Source: Chloroflexota bacterium (lineage in GTDB: Bacteria > Chloroflexota > UBA11872). Taken from it: a stretch of DNA of 64,000 nt. The stretch is taken from NCBI GenBank assembly GCA_028873795.1, contig JAPPNP010000027.1, forward strand, positions 1-64,000, written 5' to 3'. A program made the translations under genes and the position numbers. Below, one piece after another: positions 1 to 9,481 of the stretch. The notes beneath the pieces were generated by a model. The model searched no databases, was not told where the DNA came from, and saw only the letters and a program-made list of their open reading frames with translations. Numbering within the stretch: the stretch's first letter is position 1; each line of letters begins with the position of its first letter.

Positions 1-49
1 AGGAGCGCGCCCCCGCCCCCTAAAACCCTTGACATCCGAACACAGATAC

Positions 50-336
50 TCCGAGGCTCGGCGAGGAATCTAAGGGGCGGGGAGCATGCACCAACGTCCT
101 TAGATTTCTCACTCCGTTCGAAATGACATGTCCAGTGGCTCACCGCGGTCCTTCCGACGCTCGGCGAGGAATCTCGACATCCGCGGAACCGGGCACGCGG
201 CGGCCATGGCGCACTCCAACTTGCGCCCCATTCCTGTCATTCCGAGGCTCGGCGAGGAATCTAAAGGGGCGGGGAGAATGCACCAACGTCCTTAGATTTC
301 TCACTGCGTTCGAAATGACATGTCCGGTGGCTCGCC
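50..336. repeat. Two ~95-bp near-identical direct copies (about 50-147 and 241-336) of an intergenic repeat, with a partial third (about 155-175)
   Basis: Both contain tccgaggctcggcgaggaatctaa(a)ggggcggggag.atgcaccaacgtccttagatttctcact.cgttcgaaatgacatgtcc; internal inverted arms aatctaagg / ccttagatt. Confidence 0.85.
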
Positions 337-346
337 GCCCACTGTC

Positions 347-1198
347 CTAATACGCCGCGATGTTGAGGACGGCCTGTTCCTCAGGCGTCAGCGCCTCGAT
401 TTGCTCCGGGCTCATACCTCGGAAGTGCGTATTGGGCGGGACCCCGGCTTCCTGCCCCCAGAGCTTGCGCTCGTCCAGTGACATCTGCGCGCGCATCTCC
501 GGCGGCATGTAGCGATAGGAGTCGTTGAAGCCCTTCACCCACCAGCGTTGGAAGAACAGGATCAGCGAGTAGCGCGGTCCGTCGCCGCGGTTGGTGCCGC
601 CGGTGTGCCACAGGCTGGCGTCCCACATCAGCACCGATCCCGCCGGCGCTTCGGCAATCTTCCATCCGGGCGGAAGCGACACCGAGTCCTCGGGCGGAAT
701 CTCGGTGGTCAGGTGCGACCCCGGCCAGACCACCGGCCCGCCGGTCGTCGTGGAGAACTCCGTGAGCGCCCAGGCCGCCTGGATGCCCAGCGGATAGTGC
801 CGCCCGCCCACGAACGGCGTGACCGTGAAATCGCTCCAGTCGGCGTGCAGATTGCCTCCGAAGCGTTTGTGGTCCTTTTCCCCGGTCGGCATGGGCACGC
901 GGATGGTGACATCGTGGGCGAACATGTCGTCGCCCAGCACTTGCCGCGCCACTTCCACCGGGGCCGGGTAGCGCAGCGGCAGGCCGTGGAAGTGCCGGTG
1001 CTTGGCCTGCGCGTTGAAAACCATCCGCAGGTTGGCGCTCTGCAGGCCGTACTTGCGCCCGATGGTCTCCTCGGAGGCCAGCGTCTCCTCGATCGCCGCG
1101 ACCGAGGCGTCGATCTCGTCCTGCGGCAGCACGCGCTCCAGGATGGTGTAGCCGTCGCGCTCGATCTCGGCCGCGTGCCGCTCGATGTCCCAGGTCAT
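347..1198 (-). CDS. PhyH-family (phytanoyl-CoA dioxygenase-like) Fe(II)/2OG oxygenase
   Basis: 283 aa; HADW..., GPVVWPGSHLTTE, LWHTGGTNRGDGPRYSLILFFQR typical of the PhyH family. Confidence 0.85.
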   Translation of the reverse strand: MTWDIERHAAEIERDGYTILERVLPQDEIDASVAAIEETLASEETIGRKYGLQSANLRMVFNAQAKHRHFHGLPLRYPAPVEVARQVLGDDMFAHDVTIRVPMPTGEKDHKRFGGNLHADWSDFTVTPFVGGRHYPLGIQAAWALTEFSTTTGGPVVWPGSHLTTEIPPEDSVSLPPGWKIAEAPAGSVLMWDASLWHTGGTNRGDGPRYSLILFFQRWWVKGFNDSYRYMPPEMRAQMSLDERKLWGQEAGVPPNTHFRGMSPEQIEALTPEEQAVLNIAAY

Positions 1199-1199
1199 G

Positions 1200-2108
1200 T
1201 CACCAGATGCGCGCCGCGCGCTTGTTGCCTCGATCGGTCATGTCGCCCGGCACGCCGTAGCGGTGGCGGTATCGCGTGCGCTCGATGGCCTCGGGGGTCG
1301 CCTTGTTCTCCGGGATGTCGCCCGGCCAGCCCTGGCCGCCCAGGTATTGGAACTCTTCGGACTTTCCGCAGAGCCAGAAGTACATCTCGGCGGCGTCCAC
1401 GCAGTCGCGCATCAGCTCCGAGTGGCGCAAAGTGTCCACCACGAAATCGGCGAACTCGATGTCGAAGTCCGGCTCCTGGATCCAGTCTCGCTTGGGGTCT
1501 TCGGTGCGCCAGTAGTTGTACTTGAGCAGGTTGCGAATGCCGGTCGGCGCCGTGCGCGCCCCGCGACGGTGCCAGATGTTGTACGACGTGAGGAAGATCG
1601 AGCCCGCCGGCGCCGCGGTCAGCACGCTGCCCTTGATCGCGTCGTAGTGCGCCATGTGCTTCTCGCGCTGGTAGAGAAAGTGCGAGCCCGGCAGCAGCTC
1701 CGTCGGGCCCATCTCGGGCGGAACGTCCTGCGGGTAGTAAAAGACCTGGAGGTAGTTCACCTCCGGGCCATAGCGCGAGCCGCCGTCGCGGTGCCAGTCC
1801 TGCGGATGCCGCGGGGCGGTGCCGCGATGATTCGACATCAGGACCGGCAGCGTGAAGTTGTCGCCGAGCAGCGAGCGCACCGCCCCGGCCGCCGCCGGAT
1901 TGCAGATCACATTCTCGACAAACCAGTCTTCTTCCAGGATCTCCGAAGGTTCCGAGATTGGATGGTCGTCCAGGTAGTCCATCGCCCGCCGGTTGATCTC
2001 GTCCGGCACCACGCCTTCCAGAATCCAGTAGCCGTTGCGGCAGAACCAGATCACGTCGTCGTCGGTCATGGTGGGCGCGCAGGAGTAGGTGCGCTTGGTC
2101 AGGGTCAT
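1200..2108 (-). CDS. PhyH-family dioxygenase, paralog 2
   Basis: DWHRDGGSRYGPEVNYLQVFYYPQDVPPEMGPTELLPGSHF; start set at MTLTKRTYSC, 4-nt overlap with the upstream ORF. Confidence 0.85.
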   Translation of the reverse strand: MTLTKRTYSCAPTMTDDDVIWFCRNGYWILEGVVPDEINRRAMDYLDDHPISEPSEILEEDWFVENVICNPAAAGAVRSLLGDNFTLPVLMSNHRGTAPRHPQDWHRDGGSRYGPEVNYLQVFYYPQDVPPEMGPTELLPGSHFLYQREKHMAHYDAIKGSVLTAAPAGSIFLTSYNIWHRRGARTAPTGIRNLLKYNYWRTEDPKRDWIQEPDFDIEFADFVVDTLRHSELMRDCVDAAEMYFWLCGKSEEFQYLGGQGWPGDIPENKATPEAIERTRYRHRYGVPGDMTDRGNKRAARIW

Positions 2109-2473
2109 GCGGTCGCCCTCCGTTCCAGGATGAACTCGCAGGAGAGCCCGTAGGTGCGGCCCTCGTCCATCAGCAGCGACAGCTCGGGGAACTTCACCAC
2201 CCGCCAGCCGTCGTTGATCGCCTCGAGGACGGTCTTGTAGGGCCATTCCTCAGGCGGCGGCAGCGGATAGACCACCTCGCCGTCGCGGATCATGCGCATG
2301 CCGACCACGTCGGACACTTCCGACGTCTTGGCCGCCTGGAGGTAGAGCAGGTCCCAGCGCCGCGGCCGCTCCGCGCCGACGGCGTCCTCGAGCTCGCGCA
2401 GGCGCTCCTCGGTCAGCCGACCTTCGCGCAGCTCGTCGATGCACTGCCGAACCATCTGCCGCAGGTCTTTCAT
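2105..2473 (-). CDS. Conserved-looking hypothetical protein between PhyH genes
   Basis: MKDLRQMVRQCIDELREGRLTEERLRELEDAV...; overlaps the downstream PhyH start; no family recognised. Confidence 0.6.
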   Translation of the reverse strand: MKDLRQMVRQCIDELREGRLTEERLRELEDAVGAERPRRWDLLYLQAAKTSEVSDVVGMRMIRDGEVVYPLPPPEEWPYKTVLEAINDGWRVVKFPELSLLMDEGRTYGLSCEFILERRATA

Positions 2474-2600
2474 CTGCAGACCTCCGCCGGTCACGCCGTG
2501 GCGCTCGCGTGTCCCATCCTAGCTCGCGCGGCCGCCTCACTTGGGGAATCTTGGGCCACCTCGCGTCGTTCTCGCGGTGGAGAATCCTCGCTGGTTTCTC

Positions 2601-2628
2601 CGTCATTCCGGCGGAAGCCGGAATCCAG
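2601..2628. repeat. REP-like palindrome, GTCATTCC-n-GGAATC family
   Basis: cgtcattccggcggaagccggaatccag. Confidence 0.75.
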
Positions 2629-2686
2629 TTCGGTCGAACCGGAACATTGGCGGCGGTATTCCCTCACCTCATCGGTGCTGCCACGG

Positions 2687-3574
2687 TCACCTCGACCTTC
2701 GATCAGTGATGTCGCCCGGCACGCCGAAGCGCCGGCGGTTCCTGGCGCGTTCGTCGGAACCGGGCGCGGGCTTGGACAGCAGGATGTCCGCGGGCCACGA
2801 CTGACCGCCCAGGTAGTGAAACTCGTCGATCTTCCCGCAGAGCCAGAAATACATCTCGGCGGCGTCGACGCAATCTCGGACCCCGTCGGCGAATCCCCGC
2901 CGGTCCCCTACTAAACCCGCCGTGGCGCCGTCTACCTCGGGGTTCACGATCCTGTCCCGCCGGGGGTGGGGGGTGCGCCTTTTTTTTTTTTTGAGCTGGT
3001 GGCGCAGGCGGGCCGCCGCCGGGGCCGTGCGGGCGGCCCGGCGGTGCCAGATGTTGTAAGCGGTGATGAAGATCGACCCTGCCGGCGCGGCGGTGAGAAC
3101 TCCGCCCTTGATCGCCCCGTAGTGCGCCATGTGCTTTTCCCGCTGGTAGAGGAAGTGTGACCCCGGCAGCAGCTCCGTGGGACCCATCTCCGGCGGCACG
3201 TCTTGGGGGTAGTAGAAGACCTGCAGGTAGTTGAGCGCCGGGCCGTGGAGCGAGCCGCTGTCCCGGTGCCAATCCTGGGGCTTGGCCGGGCCCCGGCCGC
3301 GGTGGTTGGCCATCAGCGTCGGCAGGGCGAAGTCGTCTCCCAGCAGCGAGCGCACCGCCCCGGCGGCCGCGGGGTTGAGAATCACGCCGTCGACGAACCA
3401 GTCCTCTTGCAGGATTTCAGAGGGTTCCCCGTTCGTGTTCGACGCCAGATAGTCCAGCGCTCGCCGGTTGATCTCGTCCGGCACCGCCGCTTCGAGAATC
3501 CAGTAGCCGTTGCGGCAGAACCACACCACGCCCTCATCCGTCATCGTGGGTTCGCACGAGTGTGTTCGGCTCAT
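2687..3574 (-). CDS. PhyH-family dioxygenase, paralog 3 (central segment anomalous)
   Basis: Close paralog of 1200-2108 outside a 38-residue divergent segment that contains a 13-T run (2980-2992). Confidence 0.75.
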   Translation of the reverse strand: MSRTHSCEPTMTDEGVVWFCRNGYWILEAAVPDEINRRALDYLASNTNGEPSEILQEDWFVDGVILNPAAAGAVRSLLGDDFALPTLMANHRGRGPAKPQDWHRDSGSLHGPALNYLQVFYYPQDVPPEMGPTELLPGSHFLYQREKHMAHYGAIKGGVLTAAPAGSIFITAYNIWHRRAARTAPAAARLRHQLKKKKRRTPHPRRDRIVNPEVDGATAGLVGDRRGFADGVRDCVDAAEMYFWLCGKIDEFHYLGGQSWPADILLSKPAPGSDERARNRRRFGVPGDITDRRSR

Positions 3575-3611
3575 GCCGGGCGCCTTCGTCTGCTGGAGAT
3601 TGCCGCCAGAC

Positions 3612-4919
3612 CTATGATGCGACGCCGCACCACTCGACGATCGCCAGCGCGTAGATCTTGGCGGCGTCGATCAGCTCGTCGATCTCCACGTGCTCGTCGG
3701 GACCGTGTGCTACCAGCAGGCTCCCGGGGCCAATGGTGATGGCCGGGATTCCCGCGCGGTTCAGGAACGCCCCGTCGTCGACGGCGGCGAAGCCGTAGTA
3801 GGGCGCTTCCGTGCCGAACACGCCCGTATAGGCCGACTCGAGGGCCTTGCAGATGGGCTCGTCCGGCGACACGTCGAACGGCGGCCACCAGAGCAGCCAC
3901 TCGACCTTGGGCGGATTGTCCCGCAGCCATGAATCCGTGGCCGCCACGCGCGCGATGTGGGTTTCGATCTCGACTCTGACGTCCTCAACCGGCTCCTGGG
4001 GCGGGTGCCAGATCGCGTACTCGACCCGACTCTCCTCCGAGATCACGAACGGCCCGTTCGGACCGCCCTGCACGAGGCCGGGATAGATCGTGAAGTGCCC
4101 CGGACGCTTGAACATTGGGTGCGACTTGGTCTGGCCCCACTCCTCCTCCAGCTGGCGCAAGCCGTCCATGATCAGCTGGGCCTTGTCGATGGACGACACG
4201 CCGATGGCCGCGCCGCCGCCGCCCGCGCGAATCAGCTCGTCGCGCATCGAGGCGTGCACCGCGCGGCCCTTGACCGTCAGCGCCATGTAAAGCAGCCCGG
4301 GCGAGGCCGGGATGATGCCGAGCCGGTAGGGAGGGCCGGAGGCCTCGGCCACGATCGCCGCGTCCGCCGTGTAGCCGCGCTCGATCGCAGCGCCGGTGCC
4401 GGCCTCGGTGTTCATCATCTCCTCGCCGACGACGAACTCGAGGATCACGTCGCCCTTGGGATGCAGGCCCGCCTGCAATACCGCGCGCAGCGCCGTCAGC
4501 GCGGCCGCGTTGCCGCCCTTCATGTCGCAGGAGCCGCGCCCCCAGATCTTGCCGTCAATGACCTCGCCGCTCCAGGGTCCGGCCTTGCTCCAGTTGGCGT
4601 CTGGTCCGGGCGGCACCACGTCCACGTGGCCGTTGAAGAGCAGCGAACGTCCGCCGCCTGCGCCGCGAAGCGTGCCGGCCAGGTTCGCGCGGCCCTCCTC
4701 CGCTTCCCACAGGTCGGTCTCCAGGCCCACGTCCTCCATGAGCGGCTTGCAGAACTCGTTCACGCGGGTTTCGCCGCCGCGCGCCGCCTCCTGATCGATG
4801 CCCGGATAGGTCGGATTCACCGACGGGATGCGGACGGTGTCGATGGTCATCTGGACCAGGTCGTCGGCCAGGGCATCCACCTCGGCCAGCACTCGCTCTC
4901 GCATTTGTGTCTCAGTCAT
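3612..4919 (-). CDS. M20-family metallopeptidase/deacylase (ArgE/DapE-like)
   Basis: NGHVDVVPPGPDANW, WGRGSCDMKGG, VGEEMMNTEAG motifs. Confidence 0.9.
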   Translation of the reverse strand: MTETQMRERVLAEVDALADDLVQMTIDTVRIPSVNPTYPGIDQEAARGGETRVNEFCKPLMEDVGLETDLWEAEEGRANLAGTLRGAGGGRSLLFNGHVDVVPPGPDANWSKAGPWSGEVIDGKIWGRGSCDMKGGNAAALTALRAVLQAGLHPKGDVILEFVVGEEMMNTEAGTGAAIERGYTADAAIVAEASGPPYRLGIIPASPGLLYMALTVKGRAVHASMRDELIRAGGGGAAIGVSSIDKAQLIMDGLRQLEEEWGQTKSHPMFKRPGHFTIYPGLVQGGPNGPFVISEESRVEYAIWHPPQEPVEDVRVEIETHIARVAATDSWLRDNPPKVEWLLWWPPFDVSPDEPICKALESAYTGVFGTEAPYYGFAAVDDGAFLNRAGIPAITIGPGSLLVAHGPDEHVEIDELIDAAKIYALAIVEWCGVAS

Positions 4920-5057
4920 CGCAGGGACTCCTCGGCGCAGCGGTTCATTGGCCGCATGGTAAGTGCCGCGGTTTCAGATGGGCCGCGTCACCGCTTCCAT
5001 GCCTCCCTACCCTGTTGGTTTTCTGAATCTTGCTGTGGCAGTGGGCGACATTGAGTT

Positions 5058-5085
5058 CGTCATTCCCGCGGAGGCGGGAATCCAC
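5058..5085. repeat. REP-like palindrome, GTCATTCCC-n-GGGAATC family
   Basis: cgtcattcccgcggaggcgggaatccacc. Confidence 0.75.
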
Positions 5086-5402
5086 CCCGCAAGTCAATCG
5101 ACAAATCGAGGGTGCCCGCCGATGCCGGATGACCGTGCGGCGCTCAGACGTGCAAGAAGCCCGCTAACGTCGGTAGGGCCTTATGGAAATCCGTTCACGG
5201 CCACTGGTAAGCTCCCCTTTCCCGCTGATGGCGATCTTGTCGAAACACAAACGGAACAGACCATCTCGGAAGTGCCTTGGGAGCGGCATCGAGGCGATAT
5301 GCGCGTCGAGCCTCTGCCTTTCAGCCGGGGGCAGACGATCCCGCCCCGTGCGCCTTGCCTGTGCGCACACGCCGCATGGGAACTGGTGAGGCCGAGTTAC
5401 TA

Positions 5403-7193
5403 ATGCAAGAGGATCCCGACATCAAACCACCAACGACCCTGCCTGCGCCCCTTGCCGACGTCGTCTCCCTTCCGCGCGCCGTCCGCTTCGGCGCCCTGCT
5501 GCTGGCGGTGCTCGTCGCCGGCGCCGCATTCGCCGCACCCACCTTCGCCGACCACCCGGAGGGCGAGAGCGACGCAGGCATTTCCGCCGTCGTGTCGCGG
5601 AGCGCCTTCACAGAACCCGACGCTCACCTGGCGCACAACGTCTCCGATCTGCGCGTGACGGTTGGTGACGACGAGGTCGACTGCAACTTTCTCGCCCACT
5701 ACGACGCCACCGGTGGCGTCACCCGCTGGGGCTTCGCCACGTCGGAAGTCGTCATTGAGCGGCCCGGCACGCTCACGCAGTACTACCAGCGCGGCGTCGT
5801 GGACTGCCAGGCGCGCGACGGGACGTGGCGGCTGGAGCGGCGGTTGGCGTGGGACTACCTCGGCGGCGGGCTGGGCGGCGCGCCCGACCTCGGCGTCGAG
5901 CCCGACCTGGTGAGTGAGCAGGATGGCCTGCCCCTCGGACCCTGGGGGCACCGCGTGTCCAACTTCGCCGTGGACGGCGCCCCCATTGGATTCCTGGATG
6001 TCTTCGTCAGCCTCGGTGGCCTCGAGGCGTTCGGGCTGCCCAAGACCGACGCCCGCCGCGACGATCATCCCGAAGCCATGCTCGGCATTGAGGGCGCCGA
6101 TCCTGGCGTCACCCGGCAATACTTTCAGGCCGCCGTGTTCGAGCATCGCCCCGACAGCGCCGAGCCCGTTCGGCTGCGCTTCCTGGGGGACGCCGTGCGC
6201 GACCGGGTGTACCCCTTTGGCAGCCACCAGGTGTTCTCGAGCTTCCGGTCCGCCCAACCGTTGCGCCAGGGCCAGCGCTACGTCCCCGAGGGCGCGTCGG
6301 TTCGGGACGCGCTGGCGGCGCTCTACGAAGCCACTGACGGCGCCAACTGGAACAACCACACCAACTGGCTCAGCGACGCGCCGCTCGGCGAGTGGTACGG
6401 CGTGACGACCGACGACCACGGGCGTGTCGTCGAGTTGGACCTCTCGCAGAACCAGTTGAGCGGCGCGATTCCCGCCGCGGTGGGCCGCCTCACCAGCCTG
6501 AAACGACTGTCGCTCTGGGGTAATCAACTGGAGGGCGAGCTTCCGGCTGAGCTGGGGTTCCTAGCCAACGTGACGCTGATGTCTTTCTGGAACAACCACC
6601 TGAGTGGCGAGATTCCGGCGTCGCTGGGCAACCTCACCAAGCTGGAAGCGCTCTCCCTCACCATTAACAGCCTGAGCGGCGCAATTCCCAGCGAGCTTGG
6701 CCGCCTCACGAACTTGGAATTCCTTTACGTCTCGCAGAACCGGCTGCAAGGGGAGATTCCGGCTGAAATCGGCCGCCTGGCCAAGCTGAGGCATTTGAAT
6801 CTCAAGCTGAACCGACTGGAAGGGGAGATTCCGCCCGAACTCGGCCGCTTGGCGAACCTGGAGCAACTGACGCTCAGCGGTAACCGGCTGCACGGAGAGA
6901 TTCCCGCCGCGCTGGGCCGCCTCGTCAGCCTGGAGTGGCTGGATTTGGAAAGCAACCAATTGCGCGGGGAGATTCCGGCCGCGCTGGGCGACCTCACGAA
7001 CATTCAGTGGCTGTACCTTGCGCAGAACCACTTGACTGGCGCGATTCCGACAGAGCTTGGCCACCTCGCCAACCTTAGAGCGCTGGCCTTTGGGGGAAAT
7101 CAGTTGACCGGGTGCATTCCCGTTGGTCTGCAGGATGTGCCCGAAACTGACTTTTCCGATCTTGGCTTGCCGATCTGCGGCGGTGAAGGCTAG
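5403..7193 (+). CDS. Secreted leucine-rich-repeat protein with N-terminal LGFP-like region
   Basis: About 11 LxGxIPxxLGxLxxLxxLxLxxN repeats; hydrophobic N-terminal segment; FGLPKTD...QYFQAAVFEHRP; start at MQEDPDIKPP. Confidence 0.85.
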   Translation: MQEDPDIKPPTTLPAPLADVVSLPRAVRFGALLLAVLVAGAAFAAPTFADHPEGESDAGISAVVSRSAFTEPDAHLAHNVSDLRVTVGDDEVDCNFLAHYDATGGVTRWGFATSEVVIERPGTLTQYYQRGVVDCQARDGTWRLERRLAWDYLGGGLGGAPDLGVEPDLVSEQDGLPLGPWGHRVSNFAVDGAPIGFLDVFVSLGGLEAFGLPKTDARRDDHPEAMLGIEGADPGVTRQYFQAAVFEHRPDSAEPVRLRFLGDAVRDRVYPFGSHQVFSSFRSAQPLRQGQRYVPEGASVRDALAALYEATDGANWNNHTNWLSDAPLGEWYGVTTDDHGRVVELDLSQNQLSGAIPAAVGRLTSLKRLSLWGNQLEGELPAELGFLANVTLMSFWNNHLSGEIPASLGNLTKLEALSLTINSLSGAIPSELGRLTNLEFLYVSQNRLQGEIPAEIGRLAKLRHLNLKLNRLEGEIPPELGRLANLEQLTLSGNRLHGEIPAALGRLVSLEWLDLESNQLRGEIPAALGDLTNIQWLYLAQNHLTGAIPTELGHLANLRALAFGGNQLTGCIPVGLQDVPETDFSDLGLPICGGEG

Positions 7194-7290
7194 GCACGCG
7201 ATTGAGTCGGCAGGGAATGCCGCGCACCCCTAGACTCTCCGAGCGTGTCGAGGAAGCTTCGGTCTCCCCAATGGGACGCCGCGGGAGGTA

Positions 7291-7312
7291 GGGGCGGTTC
7301 GCGAACCGCCCC
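7291..7312. repeat. Perfect 22-bp palindrome GGGGCGGTTCGCGAACCGCCCC
   Basis: Direct reading; second copy at 8296-8323. Confidence 0.9.
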
Positions 7313-7418
7313 GCCGAGAGGTCGCGGCATGCGGCGGGGATTCGAGTTATTGCCGGCGCCGTGCGCGCATGACTTACGCTGGCGCGTACCGGTCCCCCGT
7401 TGATCCCCGCAAGGACTC

Positions 7419-8177
7419 GTGAGCATGGCCGAACTTCGACCGAACCGCGTCAAGCGCAAGCTCGCCGAGGGCGGGGTGGCAACCGTTCCGGCCGGCGTGA
7501 ATACACCAGACTTGATCGATCTCATGGGACCGTGGGGCTTCGACGGCTTCTGGATCGAGGCGGAGCACGGACCGGTGGACTTTGGGGATATCGCCGACCT
7601 CACCCGCGCCTGCGACCTGTGGGGCGTGACCTCCATCGTGCGCGTCAATCGCGTGGAGCCCGGCATCATCTACCGCACCTTGGATCAGGGGGCGCAGGGC
7701 ATCGTGGTGCCGCACGTCAACACTGCCGACGAAGCGCGGCAGATCGTGGACGCCGCCAAGTTCGCGCCCATCGGTCACCGCGGCATGTTCGGCTCGCGCC
7801 AGGGATACGGCGTGGACGACTACCTGAACAAGGCCAACGACGAAACGCTGATCGTGATCCTGGTGGAGGACATTCGCGCGGTCCACAACCTTCCCGAGCT
7901 GCTTGAGGTCGACCACATCGACGTGTTTTTCGTCGCGCCCTCGGACCTTGGCCAAAGCATGGGAATTCTGGATAGCAAAGCGCCGGAGATTCGCGAGCTG
8001 ACGGAGAAGACCATTCGCCAGATCGTCGCCGCCGGTCGGGTGGCGGGCACGCTGGCCTTTACGTCCGACGCGGCCCACTGGATCGACGTCGGCGCCCGCT
8101 TCCTGCACCCGCCCTGGACGCCCTGGCTGGAAGGCGGGGCGCGGGAGTTTCTCAAGAGCGCGGGCAACGCCCCCTGA
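7419..8177 (+). CDS. HpcH/HpaI-family aldolase
   Basis: GFDGFWIEAEHGPVDF, LDQGAQGIVVPHVNTADEARQIVDAAKFAPIGHRG. Confidence 0.9.
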   Translation: MSMAELRPNRVKRKLAEGGVATVPAGVNTPDLIDLMGPWGFDGFWIEAEHGPVDFGDIADLTRACDLWGVTSIVRVNRVEPGIIYRTLDQGAQGIVVPHVNTADEARQIVDAAKFAPIGHRGMFGSRQGYGVDDYLNKANDETLIVILVEDIRAVHNLPELLEVDHIDVFFVAPSDLGQSMGILDSKAPEIRELTEKTIRQIVAAGRVAGTLAFTSDAAHWIDVGARFLHPPWTPWLEGGAREFLKSAGNAP

Positions 8178-8241
8178 TCCGGAACGCGTCACGGACTGTG
8201 CTGACGTCCGCCCGAAGCTGGGGAATCCTGCGGCGCCCTTC

Positions 8242-8269
8242 CGTCATTCCGGCGACAGCCGGAATCCAG
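8242..8269. repeat. REP-like palindrome, GTCATTCC-n-GGAATC family
   Basis: cgtcattccggcgacagccggaatccag. Confidence 0.75.
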
Positions 8270-8295
8270 GGGCCGCTGAACCCGTTTACTCACGA

Positions 8296-8323
8296 GTAGG
8301 GGCGGTTCGCGAACCGCCCCTAC
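8296..8323. repeat. Perfect 28-bp palindrome GTAGGGGCGGTTCGCGAACCGCCCCTAC
   Basis: Direct reading; core shared with 7291-7312. Confidence 0.9.
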
Positions 8324-8354
8324 GGCTCAAGCATCGGCTAGAAGCCGTGCAGCG

Positions 8355-9314
8355 CTACGGCACCCGCGCCGTCGGCCACACCGGGTGCAGGGCGTACCAG
8401 CTGCGATAGCCGTAGCCGACCATCTCCGTCAGCACATCCGCCATGCGTTGCACGCCTTCCTGCAGGCCGTCGTTCGAGCGGTCCAGGTCGCGCAGGTGGA
8501 TGGCGCGCCCGAAGTAGCCCTGCACGCGCCCGTCGGGCAAGCGCCGGGTAAAGGCGGGCATCAGCGGCGCGCCGCTCATGATGCTCAGCAAAGCGGGTCC
8601 CTTGGGGAGAATGGCCGTCTCGCCGCATAGCTGCACCGGCACGCCGTCGCCGATGATCACTCGATCCGCGGCCAGGCCAACGGCCTCGTTGCGACGTAGC
8701 GCCCGGAGCAGCGGGCGGGCGGCTTCGCGCTCGTCATGCACCTCGATCTTCGCTTGTCGTCGGATCATCGCGAAGACTCGGCCCAGCCAGTGTGGCCGCA
8801 GCCGTTCACCGGCGGACGAGATGGGGGCGTGTCGCCGTCGCAGCTCGCGGGCGGCGATCTCGAAGCTCGCGGCGTGCATGCTCACGATAATTGCGCCCCG
8901 GCCGGCATCGAGCGCCGCCGCCAGCTCCGACGAATCGATCTCGACGCGGCGGTGGCGGCGCCACCAATCCGGCCAGAACATGGTGAAGTACTCCACCAGA
9001 TAGCGGCCGTAGCTCGCATAGACATCCCCGGCCGCCGCGTTCACGTCGTGCGCCGAGGCCGATGGCCCCATGGCCACGGACAGGTTGGCCCGCAGCTGGC
9101 GCGAGCGGCGCCCGCCCCGGGCATACACGCGGCGTCCCAGCCAGGCGGCAGCCGCATCGACGAGGCGCGCGGGCAGGATCGCCACCAGCAAGGTGATCGC
9201 GAGCAGGAGCGCCGTCGCTGAATAGGACACGGCCGCCCCGATCAGCTGCACGGCCTGACCGAAGATGCTGCGAGTGACGACCGCCAGATTCCGATACGGC
9301 GACTGTTCCGGCAC
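8355..9314 (-). CDS. Lysophospholipid/lipid A-type acyltransferase (LpxL/HtrB-like)
   Basis: N-terminal TM, SMHAASFEIAARELRRRH, LAADRVIIGDGVPVQLCGETAILPKGPALLSIMSGAPLMPAF; GTG start at 9314 is a guess. Confidence 0.75.
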   Translation of the reverse strand: MPEQSPYRNLAVVTRSIFGQAVQLIGAAVSYSATALLLAITLLVAILPARLVDAAAAWLGRRVYARGGRRSRQLRANLSVAMGPSASAHDVNAAAGDVYASYGRYLVEYFTMFWPDWWRRHRRVEIDSSELAAALDAGRGAIIVSMHAASFEIAARELRRRHAPISSAGERLRPHWLGRVFAMIRRQAKIEVHDEREAARPLLRALRRNEAVGLAADRVIIGDGVPVQLCGETAILPKGPALLSIMSGAPLMPAFTRRLPDGRVQGYFGRAIHLRDLDRSNDGLQEGVQRMADVLTEMVGYGYRSWYALHPVWPTARVP

Positions 9315-9481
9315 GACCAAAACGACCTCTGCTGCCTGCCGCGGGCACTCAAATGGAGCAACGGCAGAATTTACCAGTCCCGCGCGATACTCTCTCGCCT
9401 GTGCGCCGCGCGACGAGATTGCAGGACACATTCGCATTGGCCCGAACACGGTTTCCCGAATGCCGGTGACTCGCGCGTTGT

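Noticed and set aside
2980-2992. T13 tract as a terminator or slippage-recoding site
   Set aside because: No hairpin adjacent, reading frame intact, and comparison with the paralog suggests a sequence artefact instead
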